Positions 54,288 through 59,585 of a stretch of DNA of 61,503 bases are shown in pieces. Every line of letters begins with the position of its first letter. The stretch's first letter is position 1. The notes beneath the pieces were generated by a model. It saw nothing but the letters and a program-made list of their open reading frames with translations, was not told the origin of the DNA and searched no databases. The stretch spans positions 1 to 61,503 of the forward strand of contig CAVJMJ010000016.1 of NCBI GenBank assembly GCA_963650915.1, written 5' to 3'. The DNA is from UBA4636 sp963650915. GTDB taxonomy: Bacteria > Bacillota > Clostridia > Christensenellales > Borkfalkiaceae. A program made the position numbers and the translations under genes.

Positions 54288-54330
54288 TTCTGTTGCAGAA
54301 ACCTTGTTAAACGACTTTTCTGTTGCAGAA
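54288..54330. repeat. Two copies of a palindrome TTCTG-N3-CAGAA
   Basis: TTCTGTTGCAGAA occurs at 54288-54300 and 54318-54330, exactly 30 bases apart, in the gap between P3 and the previous terminator. A third version TTCTGCCACAGAA is at 55676-55688. The regular spacing suggests protein-binding sites. Confidence 0.6.
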
Positions 54331-54358
54331 ATCTCACAACAAACAGATTTTTGTCGCA

Positions 54359-54387
54359 TAAAAAAAGACGGCCATTTTTCCCCGTCT
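54359..54387 (-). terminator. Terminator after the Bro-N-like gene
   Basis: AGACGG (54366-54371) pairs with CCGTCT (54382-54387) and TTTTTTT follows leftward. It ends the unit started by promoter P4. Confidence 0.85.
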
Positions 54388-54389
54388 TC

Positions 54390-54887
54390 CTATGAAAGTT
54401 GTTGACGCAATATTAGCAATTCTGCGATTATCTTGTCTATCTGCGCCGTAGCAGAATTTTGACTTTCCTTCAAACATTTCGCCGCTTGCTCCATCGCATT
54501 GCTTTCAACATTTTTATAAGGTCTAATTGGCTCATTCTCATCATCACGACCTTTATTCTTCACCATAACTGTGTTTATCAGCCAATCACAGAAATCCGGA
54601 TTGTTGCATTTTCGGTCAAGCATTTGTTTAACAGATTCGACAGGCAAACAATGTGCTTTTGCCACTCCTCTTTTTCTTGTGTCAAAAGAAATTTGCTTAA
54701 TATACGACACAAGATGCAAATCTCTTATGAAAGCCCCTGCGGAAGAATTGCTTTGATACCCAAGTGCTCTCGCTATATCTGTGGCAACGGCCAACTTCGT
54801 TCCGTCTGGTTCTATCAGAATCCGAATTTTTGTATCTTCGTCGTAAGCGTAAATGTATGTTCTCATCATATACGACATATTACTCAT
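54390..54887 (-). CDS. Bro-N-like phage antirepressor-type protein
   Basis: A 165-aa protein whose N-terminal 100 residues resemble the BRO-N domain of phage antirepressors: KLAVATDIARALGYQSNSSA, then DLHLVSYIKQI and KAHCLPVESVKQML. The C-terminal 50 residues are a helical coiled coil in place of a typical KilA-C domain. Such proteins counter repressors or bind DNA; the actual role here is unknown. Confidence 0.7.
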   Translation of the reverse strand: MSNMSYMMRTYIYAYDEDTKIRILIEPDGTKLAVATDIARALGYQSNSSAGAFIRDLHLVSYIKQISFDTRKRGVAKAHCLPVESVKQMLDRKCNNPDFCDWLINTVMVKNKGRDDENEPIRPYKNVESNAMEQAAKCLKESQNSATAQIDKIIAELLILRQQLS

Positions 54888-55086
54888 TTGTTTTGTCCTC
54901 CCCGTAATACGCTTCTTTTAACGCCTCATATTTCGCATTGAACATCTCATCGATTATGAAATATGCGTTCTGTATGTCTTTTACCGTCGGTCGTGCCGTT
55001 ATTGACTCATTTATCAGCCGCAACAACGACTGCACCTTTCCCAACTCAATTATAGCGTCTTCCAACGCCATTGCTTTTACTTGCAT
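54880..55086 (-). CDS. Small helical phage protein
   Basis: A 68-aa helical protein (MQVKAMALEDAIIELGKVQS...). It overlaps the Bro-N-like gene by eight bases. Function unknown. Confidence 0.62.
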   Translation of the reverse strand: MQVKAMALEDAIIELGKVQSLLRLINESITARPTVKDIQNAYFIIDEMFNAKYEALKEAYYGEDKTNE

Positions 55087-55115
55087 TTTAACCTCCTGAC
55101 TTGTCGTAAAATCTG

Positions 55116-55144
55116 TTGACTTATTTTTTTTGATATGCTATACT
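55116..55144 (+). promoter_or_regulatory. Rightward promoter of small RNA 2
   Basis: TTGACT (55116-55121) and TATACT (55139-55144), spacer exactly 17, with TG one base before the -10 box. The -35 and -10 hexamers and spacer length are the same as those of small RNA 1. Confidence 0.82.
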
Positions 55145-55150
55145 AAAAAT

Positions 55151-55250
55151 AGTTAAGCAGGGAGTTTAGGCAGGTTGTTTACTCCCCACTTGGTTGAGCC
55201 GTTAAGGAAAAGTCTGGAAACTTTTTGTGCCCTTGGCGGCTCTTGCTTTG
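55151..55250 (+). ncRNA. Candidate phage small RNA 2
   Basis: Hairpin 1: GGGAGT (55160-55165) with ACTCCC (55181-55186), loop containing GGCAG. Linker CACTTGGTT. Hairpin 2: GAGCCG (55196-55201) with CGGCTC (55237-55242), with inner AAGG/CCTT and AAAAGT/ACTTTT pairings, then TTGCTTTGTTT. Stems share no sequence with small RNA 1, yet positions, loop motif and linker agree, which supports a conserved RNA structure. Confidence 0.7.
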
Positions 55251-55266
55251 TTTCTACGTTCTCGGT

Positions 55267-55389
55267 TTACTTGGTTATGTAATCAAGAAAATCGAGAATT
55301 TTTTCTGCCGTCCAGCCTTCGGTGAGAAGATACTCTCGAATCCGCTGAATTGCTTTGTCTGATAAACTCACAATGTCGATTTCGTCCAT
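55267..55389 (-). CDS. Tiny helical phage protein
   Basis: A 40-aa helical protein (MDEIDIVSLSDKAIQRIREY...). AAAGGA precedes the start. It is first behind promoter P4 and, like the 45-aa gene at 49338, sits directly beside a small-RNA element. Function unknown. Confidence 0.6.
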   Translation of the reverse strand: MDEIDIVSLSDKAIQRIREYLLTEGWTAEKILDFLDYITK

Positions 55390-55413
55390 TCCTTTTACCT
55401 GCCTTTCAATATT

Positions 55414-55477
55414 TCCTACCGTTGTGGTAGGATTTATTTTGTATTTTCATTCTAACTTTTTGAAACCCAAAAAGCAA
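55414..55477 (-). promoter_or_regulatory. Phage promoter P4 and leader hairpin
   Basis: TAGAAT (55449-55454) is a -10; the -35 TTGCTT (55472-55477) is weak. Overlapping the spacer is an inverted repeat CTTTTTG/CAAAAAG (55456-55474). The leader carries TCCTACC/GGTAGGA (about 55414-55432). This operator is different from the one at P1-P3. Confidence 0.6.
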
Positions 55478-55822
55478 ACTTAAAAACTTGATAAAATCAT
55501 AGGTTCTGAAAATAGCAAGAATAAACCCGATTAACTTTTATAATTCCAGATATGTAATTTTTACGCAAATAATTACAGCGTAGATATATTTATATATCTT
55601 TTAATTTTATTTACTTTCTTTTTATTTACTTTACTTTGTCGCATTTTTGGAGCAGAAAAGCGTTTTTGCATATATTTCTGCCACAGAAATATTCTTAAAA
55701 CAGATAACTTCTGATTTCAATTTTAAGCCTCGTTTGTATTAAGTTGAGTATTTTATAAAGGGCGATAATAAAATCTTAGATATATGGACGTAGGCGTATA
55801 TTTTTGCTATTTTTTGGCAAAT
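55478..55822. other. AT-rich phage intergenic region
   Basis: No gene is seen. It contains the palindrome TTCTGCCACAGAA (55676-55688) with a nearby GGAGCAGAA half-site and long AT tracts. It separates the lysis/DGR unit from the accessory units. Confidence 0.55.
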
Positions 55823-55858
55823 AAAAAAAGCCCGACTATGCGGTTAACATAATCGGGC
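55823..55858 (-). terminator. Terminator of the lysis/DGR unit
   Basis: GCCCGA-CTATG (55830-55840) pairs with CAT-AATCGGGC (55848-55858), followed leftward by TTTTTTT. It lies 50 bases after the last lysis-side gene. Confidence 0.88.
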
Positions 55859-55906
55859 CTGTGAGAGTTCTCGTCTCACGCATAGCGTCCTACCGACGCG
55901 GGAGGG

Positions 55907-56329
55907 TTAGTTGTAATGTTTTTGTCCGAGCGATGTTGCCCAGCCTTCGAACCATATCGAATCGTAAGGCGGCAATTCCGCATAGGTTTTCTTTTTTGTT
56001 CTCATCAGATATTCTCTATACCAATACCGTATGCAAGACGGTACGCTGATGACGAACGGCATAAACACTCCGAGTATAATATTTTGTATTCCGTGACCTG
56101 CCTCGTGCTGTTTCAACGAAAGCGACGCTCCCTTGTTGGCAAAGAAGAAGCAACCCGCTTCGAATCCGCCCCAGCCGGTTCCGACTTCAAAGTATATGAA
56201 GTAATGGAAACGTTTAGGTTTATGCCCAGTTATAAGCAGGGCGATCGCGCAGACGATGCCGACGAGAGTCATCGGAAGTCCCCACGTCAGCGAGAGAATC
56301 CAGAACAGTATTGCTTTAACCGTTTTCAT
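55907..56329 (-). CDS. Membrane protein with HEAGH motif
   Basis: A 140-aa protein with two N-terminal hydrophobic segments (residues 4-40), then a soluble/amphipathic segment containing QHEAGHGIQN, the HExxH zinc-ligand pattern of zincins. A second hydrophobic stretch (FMPFVISV) follows. It overlaps the holin gene by 14 bases. A lysis-related or membrane metallopeptidase role is possible. AGGAGG supports 56329 as start; a frame to 56368 lacks such a site. Confidence 0.6.
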   Translation of the reverse strand: MKTVKAILFWILSLTWGLPMTLVGIVCAIALLITGHKPKRFHYFIYFEVGTGWGGFEAGCFFFANKGASLSLKQHEAGHGIQNIILGVFMPFVISVPSCIRYWYREYLMRTKKKTYAELPPYDSIWFEGWATSLGQKHYN

Positions 56330-56726
56330 CTGTCGTTTCCTCCTGCTTTTTGCCGTTCTTAACGTCATACAGATAGGCTTCGATGTTAGTTATAATCCAT
56401 TTATCAAGCCCTCCGCCGAAGTTATCTTCTATGTATTGTTTTACACTGTCAGACAAAAGGGTTTTGCTCCGTTCGAGAGCCATATTCAGTGCCTTCGTCT
56501 GCTCTTCCTTTGTAAATGCATTTTCAAGTTTAAGGTTTTGGACGTAGGTTTGATACGTTTCCTTGACAACCGATTGAACTACGTCAAGTGCCGCAAGCAG
56601 GTATTTCTTACCCTGCCCGTCTTTTAACTTGACGCTCAACCAGTTGTAAAACAACTTGAAACCGAAGGTTACAAGCCCTGTAATAACAAGGCTTAAAACC
56701 GTAAATAAAATTTCTTGCCAGTTCAT
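56316..56726 (-). CDS. Phage holin, LLH-like
   Basis: A 136-aa protein: one N-terminal membrane segment (about 7-28, LFTVLSLVITGLVTFGFKLF), then a helical amphipathic region (KYLLAALDVVQSVVKETYQT...) resembling holins of the LLH superfamily. These form membrane lesions that release endolysin. No endolysin gene is visible in the window. Confidence 0.75.
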   Translation of the reverse strand: MNWQEILFTVLSLVITGLVTFGFKLFYNWLSVKLKDGQGKKYLLAALDVVQSVVKETYQTYVQNLKLENAFTKEEQTKALNMALERSKTLLSDSVKQYIEDNFGGGLDKWIITNIEAYLYDVKNGKKQEETTDENG

Positions 56727-56753
56727 AGTGCGAACCTCCTAAAATTTTGTGGA

Positions 56754-57221
56754 TTACCCGATGACGAGTGCTAAAACCGCTCCGATTATCGCACCCGCAA
56801 CAGCCGTGATAATGCTTGTAATGATTGTCCTCTTATAATACTTTGCGTTGTCTGCCGGCTCCGATTCAAGTTTGCGGAGTCTGTTTCCTTGCTCTTTCTG
56901 TTCTTCGAGCATATAGCGCATATTTATCGCCAACTCGTTGACAGAGTTTGTTAAGGTACTAATTTCCGATTGCTTTTCTTCGAGACTTTTAACACGGTGT
57001 TTAAGAGAACCAATCTCGTGTTCGTGGTCGTTGATTTTTAACACAACGTCCTGTTCTTCCATCGAAGATGTCCTCCTTTTGCGTTTTCTTATTTTCAGCA
57101 CTTCCGTCACGCCGATTTCTTTCCCGGCAAGACAGTTGTACCAAACTTCGCAGGGTTCATCGCAAGGTCCCCTGCCGCAGGCTTGACAAATATTTTCAAT
57201 GGTTATCTTCGGATCGTTCAT
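56754..57221 (-). CDS. XhlA-like membrane protein with Cys-rich head
   Basis: A 155-aa protein: residues 1-53 contain six cysteines (ICQACGRGPCDEPCEVWYNC), residues 54-130 a coiled coil beginning MEEQDVVLKINDHEHEIGSL, and residues 131-153 one membrane segment. The coil plus C-terminal anchor matches haemolysin XhlA-like phage proteins. Both the ATG at 57221 (AAAGGAG) and an inner ATG at 57062 (AGGAGG) have good ribosome sites, so two products are possible. Confidence 0.7.
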   Translation of the reverse strand: MNDPKITIENICQACGRGPCDEPCEVWYNCLAGKEIGVTEVLKIRKRKRRTSSMEEQDVVLKINDHEHEIGSLKHRVKSLEEKQSEISTLTNSVNELAINMRYMLEEQKEQGNRLRKLESEPADNAKYYKRTIITSIITAVAGAIIGAVLALVIG

Positions 57222-58356
57222 TGATAGTGTCTGCTCCTTTAATAAATAATTGATAATATCGCTTATCCAAACTTCTTTTCGTTCTGTACGCGTTACAATG
57301 CTTGATGTGACCGATGAAGGAAACGTGAGAAGTCCGGATGTCTTCAAGGGACATTTTCCCTTCGTCAAGCCGACGCTTGAACTTTTTTAATTTTTGGCGA
57401 TGTTTTGCAATGCCTTTTCTCGCAGGTATGCGAATAACCTTGCCTTTCGGCGTAAGGATAAACCTACGCTTTAAGAACGTCACTCCGTTCGAGAGTTTAA
57501 CAATTTGGGTTTTCTTTTCGTTTAACTTAATTCCGAGCGTATCGCATATCTCCCTGATACATACCAAACACAGTTTCAAATACTCTTTTTCTCTGTGAAC
57601 GAGATACCCGTCGTCCATATACCGTCCGTAGTGTTTTATTTTCAACACTTCCTTAACGTAATGGTCTAATACATTCGGGTACATCAAAGCAGATACCTGA
57701 GATATTTGACTACCTAACCCAAGCCCCGCATTTCCGCCGAAATCGTCCACGAGTTTGCAGATAAACGTGCGCAGTCGTTCGTCCGCATAACACTTTGCGA
57801 TTATAACTTTGAGTTTTTCGTGGTCTATGGTGTCGAAATACTTTAAAAAGTCAAACGTCAAGGCATAGCCCTCGTTTGTTCCGTTTTCCCTGTAATAAGA
57901 GCGTAAATGGTTTGAAAACCTATCCGCCGCAAAATCAATCCCTTTGTCTTTCATACACGCCCCGTTATCGTAAATAAAGGAGCGGCTGAAAGTCGGGACA
58001 AGCGAGTTATCGCACAGACAACGCTGCACGACTCGCTCGCTTATATGCACGCTTTTTATATGGCGTGGTTTGCCCCGTTCTACAATATCAAATTCATAAA
58101 ATCCTTTCGTCTTGAACTTATCTGCTAATAGTGAATCCAGCGTTTCGACTACGTTCAATAACGCATTAGCCTTGTATCTTTGGGTACTGGCTTTCCAGCC
58201 GACTCCCCGACAACTTGCCTTGTAGGCTTTATAGAGATGTTCGAAAGTAAAAACCTTTTTATAATCTCCATATCTTACCGCGAGTTCCTGCTTTCGCTGT
58301 TCTCTCTTTGCTTTTCGTCGTTGATACCGTAATTCGTGCCGTTCTTTGCTATTCAT
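57196..58356 (-). CDS. DGR reverse transcriptase
   Basis: A 386-aa DGR-type reverse transcriptase. The palm motifs are visible: ALTFDFLKYFDTIDHEKLK (first catalytic aspartates), the DGR-specific GLGSQISQ (about 213-220; retroviral enzymes have QG here), YMDD (246-249) and a GIKLNEKKTQIVKL thumb-side segment. It reverse-transcribes the TR RNA with adenine mutagenesis, with Avd. A basic N-terminal stretch (about residues 9-22) is present. It follows the TR by 220 bases. Confidence 0.93.
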   Translation of the reverse strand: MNSKERHELRYQRRKAKREQRKQELAVRYGDYKKVFTFEHLYKAYKASCRGVGWKASTQRYKANALLNVVETLDSLLADKFKTKGFYEFDIVERGKPRHIKSVHISERVVQRCLCDNSLVPTFSRSFIYDNGACMKDKGIDFAADRFSNHLRSYYRENGTNEGYALTFDFLKYFDTIDHEKLKVIIAKCYADERLRTFICKLVDDFGGNAGLGLGSQISQVSALMYPNVLDHYVKEVLKIKHYGRYMDDGYLVHREKEYLKLCLVCIREICDTLGIKLNEKKTQIVKLSNGVTFLKRRFILTPKGKVIRIPARKGIAKHRQKLKKFKRRLDEGKMSLEDIRTSHVSFIGHIKHCNAYRTKRSLDKRYYQLFIKGADTINERSEDNH

Positions 58357-58576
58357 AAAATGGTTGTTACTCCGTATAGCCGATTTATAGAGGCGATTTC
58401 AGGCTACATAATGAATTGACTATTAAACAGGCTTTCGCCGTTTGCCTGCAATGCAAGAAGCGTCCAATCAATCATATCGAAGTTTTTATTTATCCTTATC
58501 GGAAAGGTTACACGCCCCTTTTGCAAAGGCACTGATTTCGTCTGAAATAGATTACTTTGTCTGACCTAATAAAATC
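58357..58576 (-). other. Spacer between TR and reverse transcriptase
   Basis: This 220-base spacer separates TR from the reverse transcriptase. In Bordetella phage such a TR-RT spacer RNA is needed for cDNA synthesis (established). No strong hairpin is obvious and no reading frame is supported. Confidence 0.45.
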
Positions 58577-58710
58577 TGCAAAAGCCGAAGCACACGCCGC
58601 GCGAGTCACTCGCAACGTAGCCGTCGACGACGCCACTGAAGTAGATATAGCGGAAGAGGGTCGTGTAGGAAGTGTTCGGAGAACGAAGCCACCAGTTGTT
58701 GGCCGAACCG
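58577..58710 (-). repeat. DGR template repeat (TR)
   Basis: It aligns without gaps to 59591-59724 (134 bp, offset 1014). Six mismatches occur, at 58675, 58676, 58696, 58697, 58699 and 58700; on the coding strand TR has A at all six. Read in the frame of the target, TR would encode SANNWWLRSPNTSYTTLFRY and so on, ending GFCR. It lies in the standard place between Avd and reverse transcriptase. Only 19 adenines remain in the 134 bp. Confidence 0.93.
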
Positions 58711-58759
58711 CCTAAACAATACTAACGGTATGTAACCTAATAATTCAAGAGATTGTCGC

Positions 58760-59203
58760 TTATTCTTTGATATTGTATTTACCCTGTAAACTTTTCTTCA
58801 ACGCTTTCAGCAATCGTATTTCCGTCAAAACGAGTCTCGCCCATTCTTCCCAAACTTTTGGTTTTATCTGCTTAGGATTTCCGTCTTTGTCCGTTTTGGC
58901 AAATTCGTGTATGCGGTTCATCGCAACGTCTAATTGAGAAGCGAGTTGTTCCGCTGCAACGATAGCGTAGATGACGTAATTTATTCTTATCTGTGCTTCT
59001 TCCTGATTTTGCGGATATACGCTGTTTGCCGCTTTTGCATTGTTGTAGATGTCTTTCGACAATCTTACAAGGTCAAGTGAGAGAAAGAACGTGTAACGTT
59101 TCGGAAACTTCATACAGTAGTCCAACGTATATTCTTCAAGTTGTCTTGCCGTATCGAGAAACTGTACCGCGCTTTCTCCTCTGTCGTTTTTCTTAACTGC
59201 CAT
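58760..59203 (-). CDS. avd: Avd-like DGR accessory protein
   Basis: A 147-aa, all-helical protein of the four-helix-bundle type (23S rRNA-intervening-sequence-like/Avd): YTLDYCMKFPKRYTFFLSLD, LSKDIYNNAKAANSVYP, and a C-terminal WARLVLTEIRLLKALKKSL. It lies directly before TR and RT. Avd pentamers bind the reverse transcriptase and template RNA in known DGRs. The start shares one base with the stop of the upstream gene (TAATG). Confidence 0.88.
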   Translation of the reverse strand: MAVKKNDRGESAVQFLDTARQLEEYTLDYCMKFPKRYTFFLSLDLVRLSKDIYNNAKAANSVYPQNQEEAQIRINYVIYAIVAAEQLASQLDVAMNRIHEFAKTDKDGNPKQIKPKVWEEWARLVLTEIRLLKALKKSLQGKYNIKE

Positions 59204-59520
59204 TATTCAGCACTCTCTTCGAGAGCCTCCGCAGGTTTGTCGTCTTCCGTTATTGCGTCCCAGTATTCTTGGTCCTTGATGACGAGCGTTTCGAGTTCGG
59301 CGGTAGGACTTGCACCCACTCCGAGATAGAAATCATCACTCGTTTTCATATTCCTTGCATACCAGCCCGCAGGAGAGCCGTCAAACTTATACAGAAAATG
59401 CCTGTCGTTACACTGAACGTGCAGTCTGTTGTTTTCGGTATAAACCACTCCCGTGAGAGCGGTTGCCACAACCGCGTCTGCCGACGGCGATTGCGGACTT
59501 TGTTTGAAACTTATAGTCAT
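59203..59520 (-). CDS. Unknown protein between DGR target and Avd
   Basis: A 105-aa, beta-rich protein (MTISFKQSPQSPSADAVVAT; then VYTENNRLHVQCNDRHFLYK, acidic tail). GGAG eight bases before ATG 59520 decides the start. It could be a tail-fibre assembly factor or chaperone of the variable protein; no family recognised. The invariable presence of such a gene in other DGRs is not known to me. Confidence 0.65.
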   Translation of the reverse strand: MTISFKQSPQSPSADAVVATALTGVVYTENNRLHVQCNDRHFLYKFDGSPAGWYARNMKTSDDFYLGVGASPTAELETLVIKDQEYWDAITEDDKPAEALEESAE

Positions 59521-59543
59521 ATACAAATCTCCTATAAAAATTT

Positions 59544-59573
59544 ACTCTGCGCCCCATACAAGGGACGCAGAGT
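59544..59573. other. Hairpin/cruciform downstream of VR
   Basis: ACTCTGCG (59544-59551) pairs with CGCAGAGT (59566-59573), then one mismatch and CCC/GGG, with a 6-base loop. The near arm is 17 bases from the VR end. In Bordetella phage a DNA hairpin just after the VR promotes retrohoming (established); the position fits that role. Read leftward it is also followed by TTTTTAT, so it may alternatively be a terminator. Confidence 0.7.
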
Positions 59574-59585
59574 TTAGAGTATGGA

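Noticed and set aside
57222..57368. N-terminal extension of the XhlA-like gene to 57368
   Set aside because: It lies within the reverse transcriptase gene in another frame and lacks a ribosome site.
58577..58710. TR as a decayed duplicate of the target gene
   Set aside because: It starts and stops abruptly at the VR limits, and all differences are adenine-specific; it lies between Avd and RT as DGR templates do.
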